The position numbers and the translations under genes were made by a program. The notes under the pieces are model-generated. The model did no database searches. It was not told the DNA's origin and was given only the letters and a program-made list of their open reading frames with translations. Source: Bradyrhizobium sp. LMTR 3 (lineage in GTDB: Bacteria; Pseudomonadota; Alphaproteobacteria; Rhizobiales; Xanthobacteraceae). Taken from it: 64,000 nt of DNA. The DNA lies in contig NZ_MAXC01000012.1 in the NCBI RefSeq assembly GCF_001693485.1, positions 62,001 to 126,000 of the forward strand, read 5' to 3'. This document shows positions 35,107 through 43,945 of this stretch, one piece after another; positions within the stretch are counted from its first letter, which is position 1; each line of letters opens with the position of its first letter.

Positions 35107-36459
35107 ATGTCGTACCGTTCCGGTCATTATTCCGATCACCACCATCCCCACGATCATGGCCGGACGCCGCCCCGCCGTCCGGCACCCCATGCGACAAAAG
35201 CCGCAGTGCTGGACGGCAACGGCTACACCATCGTCCATGCCGGCAAGCAGGTCAGGCTCGGCCCGGTCGTGTTCTGGATCGTTGTCGGCACGATCGTGCT
35301 GCTTGGCATGTGGTCGGCGGCCACCGCCACCTATTTCGCGTTTCGCGACGACGTCCTGACCCGGCTGATCGCTCGCCAGGCAGAGATGCAATACGCCTAT
35401 GAAGACCGCATCGCTGAGCTGCGCGCCAAGGTCGACCGCACGACCAGCCGCCAGTTGCTCGATCAGGAACAGTTCGACCAGAAGCTCGACCAGATCATGC
35501 GCCGCCAGACCGCGCTCGAATCGCGCGCCACTGCCCTTGGCGCGATGCCGGATGTCGCGGCCACCGGTTCCATTCGGCCTCCGCCGCGCGGCGCGGGCGT
35601 GGAGACGCCTGCTTCCGGCAGCCTAAAACCCTCCCCGATCAGCGACACCGTGATCTTCGTGGCGCCGCCGGATCGTGAGGCTCGGCTGGAATCGCGCACG
35701 CCCGCCGTCGCCAAGCCGCAGCCAAATCAGTTCGCCAAGGTTCAGGGTGTCGACAATGTCCTGGTCCGCCTGCAGACCTCGCTTGACACCGTCGAGCGGC
35801 GGCAGATGGCGGCCTTGAGCTCGGTCGAAGACAGCATGGAATCGCGGCTGCGCCGTATGCGTGGCGTGTTCACCGATCTCGGCCTCAATATGGCGCAGTT
35901 AGAGGCCGCAACGCCGCGCTCGGCCATTGGTGGCCCGTTCGTGCCGGTGAAGCTGCCGGCGGATGCCGGTCCGTTCGAACGCCAGCTCAACCGGATCAAC
36001 CTCACCCGCGCCCAGATGCAGCGCCTCAACGCGACGCTCGCACTGGTGCCCTATCGCAAACCTGTCGTCGGCGAGGTCGAATTCACCTCGGGCTTTGGTG
36101 TTCGCAGCGATCCATTCCTCGGCCGGCCCGCGATGCATACCGGCCTGGATTTCCGCGCTGCGACCGGCGATCCGGTGCGCGTCACCGCGAACGGCAAGGT
36201 GGTGTCGTCGGGATGGATGGGCGGTTACGGCCGCATGGTGGAGGTCGATCATGGCAACGGCCTGTCGACCCGCTACGGCCATCTGTCGGAGATTCACGTC
36301 AGGGTCGGCGACTTCGTCAAGATCGGCCAGGTGATCGGTGCGGTTGGCTCAACCGGCCGCTCCACCGGTCCGCATCTGCACTATGAAACGCGGATCGACG
36401 GCGATGCCGTCGACCCGCAGAAATTCCTGCGCGCGGGCGTGCGGCTCAGCTCAGGCTAG
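35107..36459 (+). CDS. M23 (LytM) family peptidoglycan metallopeptidase, membrane-anchored
   Basis: 450 residues from MSYRSGHYSDHHHPHDHG with GGGAG upstream; a GTG two codons earlier is possible. A His-rich cytoplasmic head precedes one membrane helix (FWIVVGTIVLLGMWSAATAT). Two coiled-coil stretches (about 100-150 and 225-270) follow. The C-terminal LytM domain keeps its zinc ligands: HTGLDF (about 343) and HLHYE (about 422). It likely cuts cross-link peptides in the wall or, as in EnvC/DipM proteins, activates amidases such as the AmiC homologue in this window. Confidence 0.9.
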   Translation: MSYRSGHYSDHHHPHDHGRTPPRRPAPHATKAAVLDGNGYTIVHAGKQVRLGPVVFWIVVGTIVLLGMWSAATATYFAFRDDVLTRLIARQAEMQYAYEDRIAELRAKVDRTTSRQLLDQEQFDQKLDQIMRRQTALESRATALGAMPDVAATGSIRPPPRGAGVETPASGSLKPSPISDTVIFVAPPDREARLESRTPAVAKPQPNQFAKVQGVDNVLVRLQTSLDTVERRQMAALSSVEDSMESRLRRMRGVFTDLGLNMAQLEAATPRSAIGGPFVPVKLPADAGPFERQLNRINLTRAQMQRLNATLALVPYRKPVVGEVEFTSGFGVRSDPFLGRPAMHTGLDFRAATGDPVRVTANGKVVSSGWMGGYGRMVEVDHGNGLSTRYGHLSEIHVRVGDFVKIGQVIGAVGSTGRSTGPHLHYETRIDGDAVDPQKFLRAGVRLSSG

Positions 36460-36673
36460 CATCCCGCCGTCAGAACTGGCGTGCTCGCTTGTTGATCGCG
36501 GAATACGTCGGCGGTCTACCGGCATGTGAACGGAACCGGCGCGCCCGCGTCGGTGAAATTTTTTCTGGGCCTATGTCGGCTCGCATGGACGCCCGGCGTC
36601 CTTGTGGCAGAGACTGAGCGAACCCAACCCAATCCCGCGATATACTCCGCTCAGTAATGGAGAAAATAGCGTC

Positions 36674-37123
36674 ATGTCCCAAGGCAATACCGTTCGTTTG
36701 CATCGTGTCCTCGCCACCAAGCCGGAGAAGGTCTTTCGCGCCTTCCTCGATCCGGATGCCATGGCCAAGTGGCTGCCGCCCTACGGCTTCACCTGCAAGG
36801 TCCACCAATTCGAGGCGAAGGTTGGCGGCACGTTCAGGATGTCGTTCACGAATTTCACCACGAACGCCGGCCATTCGTTCGGCGGAGAATATCTGGAGAT
36901 CGTGCCCAACGAGCGGATCCGCTATACCGATCGTTTCGACGACCCCAATTTGCCCGGCGTCATCGAGGTTACGGTGACCCTGAAAGCGGTTTCGGTCGGA
37001 ACCGAGATCAACATCGAACAGACAAACTTGCCGACGGTGATCCCGGTCGAAGCCTGCTATCTCGGCTGGCAACAGTCGCTCGCCCAACTCGCGTTGCTCG
37101 TGGAGCCGGATATTCCGGAATAG
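36674..37123 (+). CDS. SRPBCC family (AHSA1-like) protein
   Basis: 149 residues from MSQGNTVRLHRVLATKPEKV; GGAGAA lies about 11 bases upstream. The START-like fold markers are KVFRAFLDPDAMAKWLPPYGF, GGTFRMSFTNF, GGEYLEIVPNERIRYTD, and a C-terminal helix around YLGWQQSLAQLA. Such single-domain proteins bind hydrophobic ligands; many are uncharacterised. A strong hairpin without a T run follows. Confidence 0.88.
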   Translation: MSQGNTVRLHRVLATKPEKVFRAFLDPDAMAKWLPPYGFTCKVHQFEAKVGGTFRMSFTNFTTNAGHSFGGEYLEIVPNERIRYTDRFDDPNLPGVIEVTVTLKAVSVGTEINIEQTNLPTVIPVEACYLGWQQSLAQLALLVEPDIPE

Positions 37124-37449
37124 TGACGGTCGAGGAGAGGCACCACGCTGTGGTGCCTTATCCTCTAGTGCCCAACCTCGCCGGTGACGGTGTCGCCGAA
37201 TACTTCCCATACCTCGCCGTTGTCTCGCAAGCCGCTTCAGCGCTTGCAAGCATATACCTATTCCGTATGACGAAACGGCATTGTTGCCCGGCGCCAATTG
37301 TGATTGATGCGGGCTGCAGACATGACCTAGCGCGATGGCAGGCCCAGAGGTTGGACTAAGGCTTGAAACCGAACACACGAATTGGTCCGCGACACCCAAA
37401 ACTCGCGGCGGGTGGATTTCGCTTTGCGCGCTGGCTCGCTGCAAAGACC
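37124..37449. other. Intergenic region between the SRPBCC and carbamoyltransferase genes
   Basis: No gene supported. AGGCACCAC (37138-37146) pairs with GTGGTGCCT (37150-37158), and outer arms GAGGA/TCCTC extend the stem to 37132-37165. There is no following T run. The remaining sequence must carry the promoter for the carbamoyltransferase; an in-frame TTG start at 37363 would shorten this gap. Confidence 0.5.
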
Positions 37450-39531
37450 ATGGGTGCTGCGGGATTTCATCAGCTTGGCTCTGAATTCGCCGATGCGCGG
37501 ATCGCGCATGTGCGCGACAAGCTTGCGCGGGGCGAAACGGTATATCTCGCAGGTCTCGGCGCGCCCGGCACGCATAATTCAGGTCTGGCGCTGGTCGAGG
37601 TGACGCAGGCGCATGGGCCGCGGCTGATCGTCAACAACGAGGAAGAACGCTTTTCCGGCAACAAGCACACCACCGAATATCCGAGGCTGTCGATCGACGC
37701 GGCGGTAGGAACGCTGCGCGGTATGGGCCGCGACATCGGCGACATCGATGCCTGGCTCACGAGCTGGGATTACCCGACGCTCGCCGGCACGTTGGCGCGC
37801 TCGGTGCTCGAGGAACTACCGCAGAGCATTAAACTCGTGCGCACCACCGAGGCCGCAGGCTTCGACGGCCGCCGCCTCGACCAGATGACGCGGACGCCAA
37901 AGATTCTCGCCCGCCAGCTCGGGCTTGCCGAACGCGTGCCGTTGATCTGCCTGCCGCATCACGACAACCATGCGTGGTTTTCCTACGCCGCCTCGCCATT
38001 CGCCGACGACGGCGCGCCGACCGCGATTGCGGTGCTCGACGGCACCGGCGATCAGGGCTCGATCTCGCTCTATGCAGTTGAGAACGGCGCGATGCGCCGG
38101 CTCTACTGCAACGACAGCATGTTCGATTCACTCGGCGCATTCTACAGCGTGATCTCGTCGACGCAGGGCGGCTGGACCTGGCTGTCCAGCGAGGGCCGCT
38201 ACATGGGCGCTGCAGCCTGGGGCGATATGGACCGCGCCAGCAATCCTTATTACGCGCGGCTGCGCGACGTTCTGCATTTTGGGGCGAACGGCGATATCAG
38301 GCTTAATCGTGCGCTGGCCAACTGGTATTGCGACCCGTTCGACCATCCCTACAAGGAAGCGCTCACCAAAATTCTCGGCGAACCGCTTAAGCCGGACCAG
38401 CTCTGGAATCCGGATGCGGTACTGCGTGTCGAGGACATCCACCACCGTCCCGATACCAAGGATCGTCTCGACAAGGCGGCCGCGACGCAACTGGTGTTCG
38501 AGGACGCCATGATCCACGTCGTCGATCATTTGTTGCGCACGACCGGCGCCAACCGGCTGGTGCTGACCGGCGGCGTCGCGCTGAACGCGGTCGGCAATAT
38601 GCGGCTGCTCGAACATTTCAATGCAGCGTGGTTCGCCGAGGCGCAGCGGCGCAATGCGCGGCTGCATCTGTGGGTGCCGCCGGTGCCCGGCGACCCCGGC
38701 GTCACCATCGGTGCCGCCTGGCTGTTCGCGCATCTGGCGGGCGCTCCGCGCGGCGCGCCGATGACGCATGCTTTCTATTGCGGCACGCCGCCGTCGCAAG
38801 GCGACATCGTCCACGCGGTTGCGGCCGACGACATCGCCTCGCAAAGGATCGGCGATATCTCCACGCCTGAAGGCCTTGAAGCGATCGCCGATCTGATGGC
38901 GTTGATGGTCGCCCAAAACGGCGTGATCGCGCTGTATCAAGGCGCGGCCGAGACCGGGCCCCGCGCACTCGGCCACCGCTCGATCCTCGCCAACCCCTGC
39001 GACCCGGCGGTGCGCGAGCTGCTCAACGCGCGCGTCAAATACCGCGAGGCCATCCGCCCGTTGGCGCCGATGGCGACGCTGGAGGCTGCGAAAGATTACT
39101 TCGAACTGCTGCCCGGCGCTGCGGATGCCGATTGCAACGCCTACAATTACATGGTGCTGACAGCGCATTCAAAGCCGCATGCGCGCGAAAAAATCCCGGC
39201 GGTCATCCACGCCGACGGCACCGGCCGCATCCAGATCGTGCGCGCCGGCGACGATCCCCTCACCTATGCGTACTTAAAGGCGCTCGGCCGCCACATCGGC
39301 GTCGAACTGTCCGTCAACACCTCCTTCAATGTCGCAGGGCCGATTGCGCAGACGCCGCAGCAGGCGATCGATACGTTGCGCCGTTCCAAGGGGCTCGATG
39401 TCGTGGTGCTGGTGGCCGGCGACGGCACAGTCACCGCAGCCTGGCACGGCGGCGAGCGCGACAGCGGAAGGTTCAGAAACTGGCTTGCCGACTGGAAGAA
39501 GACATCAGCTTCCAGTCAGCCTACGCGATAA
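37450..39531 (+). CDS. NodU/CmcH-family O-carbamoyltransferase
   Basis: About 693 residues from MGAAGFHQLGSEFADARI; a TTG at 37363 would add 29 residues and neither start has a good ribosome-binding site. The Kae1/HSP70-like N-domain shows GLGAPGTHNSGLALVEV, NNEEERFSGNKHTTEYP, the metal-binding CLPHHDNHAWFSYAASPF and LDGTGDQGSISLY. The C-domain has QGAAETGPRALGHRSILANP and VNTSFNVAGPIAQTP. Such enzymes carbamoylate sugars, antibiotics or Nod factors using carbamoyl phosphate and ATP. No nod, antibiotic or polysaccharide genes are adjacent, so the acceptor is unknown. Confidence 0.9.
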   Translation: MGAAGFHQLGSEFADARIAHVRDKLARGETVYLAGLGAPGTHNSGLALVEVTQAHGPRLIVNNEEERFSGNKHTTEYPRLSIDAAVGTLRGMGRDIGDIDAWLTSWDYPTLAGTLARSVLEELPQSIKLVRTTEAAGFDGRRLDQMTRTPKILARQLGLAERVPLICLPHHDNHAWFSYAASPFADDGAPTAIAVLDGTGDQGSISLYAVENGAMRRLYCNDSMFDSLGAFYSVISSTQGGWTWLSSEGRYMGAAAWGDMDRASNPYYARLRDVLHFGANGDIRLNRALANWYCDPFDHPYKEALTKILGEPLKPDQLWNPDAVLRVEDIHHRPDTKDRLDKAAATQLVFEDAMIHVVDHLLRTTGANRLVLTGGVALNAVGNMRLLEHFNAAWFAEAQRRNARLHLWVPPVPGDPGVTIGAAWLFAHLAGAPRGAPMTHAFYCGTPPSQGDIVHAVAADDIASQRIGDISTPEGLEAIADLMALMVAQNGVIALYQGAAETGPRALGHRSILANPCDPAVRELLNARVKYREAIRPLAPMATLEAAKDYFELLPGAADADCNAYNYMVLTAHSKPHAREKIPAVIHADGTGRIQIVRAGDDPLTYAYLKALGRHIGVELSVNTSFNVAGPIAQTPQQAIDTLRRSKGLDVVVLVAGDGTVTAAWHGGERDSGRFRNWLADWKKTSASSQPTR

Positions 39532-39561
39532 TTCGCTTCTTCCTTCGGGTGATCCGCCGGC

Positions 39562-40056
39562 TCAGAGATCGACGCGTTCGCTCGCAACCGCCTTGCGTTC
39601 CGCCATGTTGAACCGGCCGCTATAGATCGGGCGCTCACCGGTCGTCGGACCAGGATACTGGACGATGAATATCTCCCCGCCCGTTTCGGTACGGAATTCA
39701 CCCTCGAAGTGCGGGTCGGGATGGAACAGCACCGTTCCCGGACCATGCAGCGTTCCGTCGATTGAAAACTCGCCTTTCAGGATATGCCAGACCTGTGCGA
39801 AGCCATGATAGTGCTCGGGATGATAGGCGCCGGGTTCAAGCCGCAGAATTCCCGCGTTGGGTTCGGTCGGGCGTTCCGATCGCGGATGAAAAAGCATTTT
39901 TCCTGTTTCTCCCGGCCACCGGATTGTCTCCCAATCGACTTCGTCGAAATGGCGCGTCTCGTAAGGCTTGTGGTCCTTTCGCGACGCTTCGCGCGCGGTC
40001 GTCAATTCCGCATTTGCGGCCGCCGTATCGGGAATCCCCTTGCTCCTGACGCTCAT
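39562..40056 (-). CDS. Cupin domain protein
   Basis: 164 residues from MSVRSKGIPDTAAANA; AAAGGGAGAG precedes the ATG, which overlaps the stop of the XRE gene (ATGA, 40053-40056). The cupin motif 1 region is GAYHPEHYHGFAQVWHILKG, with the H-x-H metal ligands, and motif 2 is GPGTVLFHPDPHFEG. It is a single-domain cupin of unknown substrate, coupled to a regulator that also has a cupin domain. Confidence 0.88.
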   Translation of the reverse strand: MSVRSKGIPDTAAANAELTTAREASRKDHKPYETRHFDEVDWETIRWPGETGKMLFHPRSERPTEPNAGILRLEPGAYHPEHYHGFAQVWHILKGEFSIDGTLHGPGTVLFHPDPHFEGEFRTETGGEIFIVQYPGPTTGERPIYSGRFNMAERKAVASERVDL

Positions 40057-40736
40057 TTCTCTCTCCCTTTTGCAGTTTTCTCTCGTTCGCCTTTCCTGCC
40101 CGCAATATCGCTCCACCACTCGACCGCGATGGCCGACTGATTTTCGATTGATGTCACCATGAGCAGGCGCGCACTGCCGGACCCGCGCGCCCACGCCATA
40201 TGCGGTACGTCTGAGCGCAAATGAATTGAATCGCCGCGTTCCAGCGCGATGGTTTCGTCGCCCACCTGAAATTCGACACTGCCTTCGAGAACGAAGCACA
40301 TTTCTTCGCCTGGATGCGCGACCAGCGTCGGCTTGCGTGGTTTTGCCGACAATTCGAGCAGGAAACTTTCCAGCCGCTGCTCGCCCACGCCCGAAGCGAG
40401 TTTGCGCCAGGCATAATTTGCATCAGCGCCATTCGATGGAACGGCATCGACTGACCGCACCACGCGATACGCGCGCGTTCGGTCCTCTCCTTCGATGTCG
40501 GCAAACAATTCGGCCGGCGGCAACTGAAGGACGCCGGCAATTTCCAAGAGATTGCCGATCGAACACGCGATGAGTCCGCGCTCGATCCGCGAGAGAAATG
40601 TCAGGGAGAGGCCGACCATTCCGGCAAGTTCATCGAGCGTCAATCCGCGCGCCGAACGGGCCCTGCGAATGACGGCTCCAATCCCGGCAAGGCGCGCCGC
40701 CTCGCGGGCGCGCCGGCCAGCTTCTGCTGAAACCAC
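40053..40736 (-). CDS. XRE-family transcriptional regulator with C-terminal cupin
   Basis: 227 residues from a GTG with GGGAGAG upstream. The N-terminal HTH is IRRARSARGLTLDELAGMVG, then LSLTFLSRIERGL. The C-terminal cupin holds the ligand-sensing fold (VAHPGEEMCFVLEGSVEF, IALERGDSIHLRSDVPH). This two-domain class often controls small-molecule catabolism or transport genes. Its start region carries two operator-like direct copies, suggesting autoregulation. The cupin enzyme is translationally coupled downstream. Confidence 0.9.
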   Translation of the reverse strand: MVSAEAGRRAREAARLAGIGAVIRRARSARGLTLDELAGMVGLSLTFLSRIERGLIACSIGNLLEIAGVLQLPPAELFADIEGEDRTRAYRVVRSVDAVPSNGADANYAWRKLASGVGEQRLESFLLELSAKPRKPTLVAHPGEEMCFVLEGSVEFQVGDETIALERGDSIHLRSDVPHMAWARGSGSARLLMVTSIENQSAIAVEWWSDIAGRKGEREKTAKGREK

Positions 40737-40747
40737 GCCGCTCTCCC

Positions 40748-40787
40748 ATTTGCTTATGAGGCAAATCCTATTGCTCTATAGGCAAAT
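40748..40787. promoter_or_regulatory. Double operator upstream of the XRE-cupin gene
   Basis: ATTTGC-N7-GCAAAT (40748-40766) is a palindrome, and a second copy, ATTGC-N7-GCAAAT (40770-40787), follows. The shared GGCAAAT elements are 21 bases apart, two helical turns. They sit 12-50 bases upstream of the GTG start, where an autorepressor would block transcription. Confidence 0.7.
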
Positions 40788-40820
40788 GTCAAGCCGGCTC
40801 GCGTCGCCTGCGCGAGCGAA

Positions 40821-41726
40821 CTAACGTTCGAGAAACTTCAGCACGCGGCCGTCGATCAACAGCAGCGCGCTGCCGATCACCAGTGCGCCCGCGATTTCAC
40901 GCGACGAAATCTGCTCGCCGAGCACGAGCGAGCCGAGCAGGATGGCTGTGACAGGCACAAGCAGCGTCACCAGCATGACGTTGGTAGCGCCGGAGCGCCG
41001 CAGGATCTGAAAAAATACGATATAGGCCAGCGCCGTCGACAAGCCGGCGAGGCCAATCACCGCGAACCATGTCACCGTATCGGGCATTGGCAATTGCCAG
41101 GGACGCTCGAAAATGCCGGCGACGACAATCATCATCAGGCTCGATGCCATCAATTGAAACGTGGCGGTGGCAAGCGGCGGCGAATCCGATAGCACGCGCC
41201 GCGCTATCAGCGCGGAGATGCCGTAGCTCAGCGCCGCCGCGAGACAAAGCAGGACGCCGAGCTCCTGCCCGCTGGCAAAGCCTAATCCGCTGCCGCGAAG
41301 GATCACGACGCCGACAAGGCCGACGATCACGCCGGCTACACGCCTGACGATGAGTTTCTCCTCGCCTGCCGCCGCCATCACCGCCACCGTGAACAGCGGC
41401 GTGGTGGCATTGAGGATCGAAGCCAGCCCGCTCGGGATGTAGGTCTGTCCGGTGACGATCAGCGAGAACGGCAACACATTGTTGAACAAGGCGACGAGAA
41501 AGAACGGCCTCCAACCTATCCACCCCTTCGGAAACGGCAGTCGCTGCGCGCAAAGCACCGGCAACAGGATCATGGCGGCCAGCAGCACGCGCAACAGCAC
41601 GAGCGTGAACGGCGGCAGCTCGCGTAGCACCACACCGTTGAAGAAGAACGACCCGCCCCAGAGGATCGAGAGCAGGCCGAGCAGCGACCAGTCGCGCGCG
41701 TCGATCGAGGTGTCGTTGGTGGTCAT
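40821..41726 (-). CDS. EamA/DMT-superfamily transporter
   Basis: 301 residues with ten hydrophobic helices and two EamA repeats: WSLLGLLSILWGGSFFFNGV at the N-terminus and the second repeat starting near LCLAAALSYGISALIARRVL. These inner-membrane carriers export amino acids or metabolites. It is on the same strand as the XRE/cupin genes but ahead of them, with the operator region between, so it may belong to the regulon. Confidence 0.9.
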   Translation of the reverse strand: MTTNDTSIDARDWSLLGLLSILWGGSFFFNGVVLRELPPFTLVLLRVLLAAMILLPVLCAQRLPFPKGWIGWRPFFLVALFNNVLPFSLIVTGQTYIPSGLASILNATTPLFTVAVMAAAGEEKLIVRRVAGVIVGLVGVVILRGSGLGFASGQELGVLLCLAAALSYGISALIARRVLSDSPPLATATFQLMASSLMMIVVAGIFERPWQLPMPDTVTWFAVIGLAGLSTALAYIVFFQILRRSGATNVMLVTLLVPVTAILLGSLVLGEQISSREIAGALVIGSALLLIDGRVLKFLER

Positions 41727-41810
41727 GGCGGTTCAAATCGGGAAGACAGGCGGGTCTATTAAGTCGCGCTGGACTTTGCCACCCGATTCCCGAATACGAT
41801 TGTGCAGCCG

Positions 41811-42683
41811 CTATGTCGGCCGCGACACGATCTCGATCATCCTGCCCTCATCATCGTCGGGCATCTCGGCTTTTGCGCGGGCGTAGGCGTCGACTGCGGC
41901 ACGCCCGAGTAGCGGTGCGTCGGCGAGCAGGCTCTCGGCCAGCCTCACCGCGTAAGCCGCGTCCTTGTAGCGGAGTGCCGAGGTGAACGACGCGCCGGAA
42001 AAATCGCGCGCCACCATGCGCTTCGAGTGCCGGATCACCTGCGGGCTTGCCACCGCGCCGGTCGCCATCGCTTCCGCTACCAGGTTCATATCGAGGCCGG
42101 CCTGCTCGGCCATCGCGATGCCTTCGGCGAGGCTCGCGATCTGCACCGCGCCCATCAGATTGTTGATCAGCTTGAAGACCGTGCCGGTACCGACGGGGCC
42201 GAAATGCCGGATCACGTCGCCGATCGGCGCGAGATAGGGTTTTGCCCGATCGAGATCAGCGGCATCCGCGCCGACGAGCAGCGTCAGCTTCCCGGCAGCC
42301 GCTGCCTGCGGCAGACCGGTGACCGGACAATCGATATAGATCAGGCCGCGCCTGCGCAGTTCGCGCGCCATGTCGAGCGCGTGCTGGTGCGATACGGTCG
42401 AACATTCGATGGCGAGGCTTCCCGCCTTCATCTTCGCTGCAGCGCCATTCTCGCCGAGCCAGACGAACCGCGACGCCTCGTCGTCGGCGACCATGGTCAC
42501 GACAGCGTCAGCGCCATCGGCGGCCTCCGCCGGCGACGCAGCCCAGCGCGCGCCGCGCGCGATCAGGTCCTCCGCCTTGGCCCTGCTGCGATTCCACACT
42601 GCAACCGCAAAACCTGCATCGAGATAGCGGCCGGCCATGCCGTGGCCCATGCGGCCGAGCCCGATGAAGGCGACGTTGGTCAT
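41811..42683 (-). CDS. NAD(P)-dependent beta-hydroxyacid dehydrogenase (HIBADH family)
   Basis: 290 residues. The Rossmann motif AFIGLGRMGHGMA opens it. The substrate motif DCPVTGLPQAAAAGKLTLLVG and the catalytic Lys in FKLINNLMGAVQIAS follow, then an all-helical C-domain. It resembles 3-hydroxyisobutyrate, tartronate semialdehyde or glyoxylate reductases; the exact substrate is unclear. It starts 3 bases after prfB's stop on the same strand, so it may be read from the prfB transcript. Confidence 0.9.
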   Translation of the reverse strand: MTNVAFIGLGRMGHGMAGRYLDAGFAVAVWNRSRAKAEDLIARGARWAASPAEAADGADAVVTMVADDEASRFVWLGENGAAAKMKAGSLAIECSTVSHQHALDMARELRRRGLIYIDCPVTGLPQAAAAGKLTLLVGADAADLDRAKPYLAPIGDVIRHFGPVGTGTVFKLINNLMGAVQIASLAEGIAMAEQAGLDMNLVAEAMATGAVASPQVIRHSKRMVARDFSGASFTSALRYKDAAYAVRLAESLLADAPLLGRAAVDAYARAKAEMPDDDEGRMIEIVSRPT

Positions 42684-42686
42684 GGA

Positions 42687-43818
42687 TTAGTCCACGTCCT
42701 CGACCTGGCCGGGCGTGGTGCCGAACGCGCGCTGCGCCAGGGTTGCCGCCATGAACTCGTCGAGGTCGCCGTCGAGCACGCCCGACGTATCCGAGGTCTG
42801 CACGCCGGTGCGCAGGTCCTTCACCATCTGGTAGGGCTGCAGGACGTAGGAGCGGATTTGATGGCCCCAGCCGATATCGGTCTTGGCGGCCTGATCGGCG
42901 GCGGCTTGCTCCTCGCGCCTCTTCAGCTCGATTTCGTAGAGCCGCGCGCGCAGCATGTCCCACGCCTGGGCGCGGTTCTTGTGCTGCGAGCGGCCGGCCT
43001 GGCAGACCACCGCGACGCCGGTCGGAATATGCGTCAGGCGCACCGCGGATTCGGTCTTGTTGACGTGCTGGCCGCCGGCGCCGCCCGAGCGCATGGTGTC
43101 GGTGCGTACGTCGGATTCTTTAATGTCGATCTTGATGCTGTCGTCGACGACCGGAAAGATCGCGACGGAAGAAAACGAGGTGTGCCGGCGCGCGTTGGAA
43201 TCGAACGGCGATATCCGCACCAGGCGATGCACGCCCGCTTCGGTCTTCAGCCAGCCATAGGCATTGTGCCCGCTGATCTGGATGGTGGCGGATTTCAGGC
43301 CGGCCTCTTCGCCAAGCGTTTCTTCCAGATATTCGATCTTGAAGCCGTGGTTTTCGGCCCAGCGCGTGTACATGCGCAAGAGCATCGCGGCCCAGTCCTG
43401 GCTTTCGGTGCCGCCGGCGCCGGCATGCACTTCCAGATAGGAATCGAACTTGTCCGCCTCGCCGGACAGCAGCGCTTCCAACTCGCGGCGGGCGACCTCT
43501 TTCTTCAGGGCTTTTAGCGCGTTCTCGGCCTCGACGACCACGCCTTCATCGTTCTCGGCCTCGCCGAGCGCGATCATTTCGACGTTGTCGTCGAGCTCGC
43601 GCTCGACCTTGCCGATGCCCTCGAGCGCATCCACCAGCGAGGTGCGCTCCTGCATTAGCTTCTGGGCTTTCTGGGGATCGTTCCAGAGGTTGGGGTCTTC
43701 GGCGAGCTTGTTCAGCTCGGCCAGCCGTGCCGTCGATTTCTCGACGTCAAAGATGCCTCCTCAGCAGCCCGACTGACTGCTTGATCTCTTCAACAAGGCG
43801 TTCGACTTCGGCGCGCAT
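42687..43818 (-). CDS. prfB: Peptide chain release factor 2 with programmed +1 frameshift
   Basis: The gene is split over two frames. Frame one starts at 43818 with [23 protein letters not shown] and meets TGA (43747-43749). A +1 shift at CTT-TGA-C continues as [18 protein letters not shown] and runs to 42687, giving about 376 residues. The SPF codon-recognition tripeptide (RISPFDSN) and the catalytic GGQ ([15 protein letters not shown]) are present. RF2 terminates at UGA/UAA; shifting at its own UGA senses RF2 shortage. It follows the PBP1A genes, a common alphaproteobacterial order. Confidence 0.95.
43746..43761 (-). promoter_or_regulatory. prfB recoding site
   Basis: Read on the minus strand: AGGAGG (43756-43761), CAT, CTT, TGA, C. 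The internal Shine-Dalgarno-like AGGAGG three bases ahead of the CUU slippery codon, with UGA-C next, is the canonical RF2 frameshift cassette. Confidence 0.95.
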
Positions 43819-43945
43819 GGTCTCTTCTGTCTGCGGATGGAACCCGCTATTGGATAGATGTTCAACGGGCCGGATGTAGCGGCGTACGCCGCAAAGCGCA
43901 ATCGGCTCAGGCCAGTGAACTCGGGTTTTGTTTGATGCCGGCGGG

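Noticed and set aside
37450..39531. Evidence for a nodulation (nod) gene cluster
   Set aside because: NodU-family similarity alone; no nodABC, nod box or other symbiosis genes in the window.
43747..43818. prfB as a pseudogene or sequencing frameshift
   Set aside because: The junction is the exact AGGAGG-N3-CTT-TGA-C recoding cassette of RF2.
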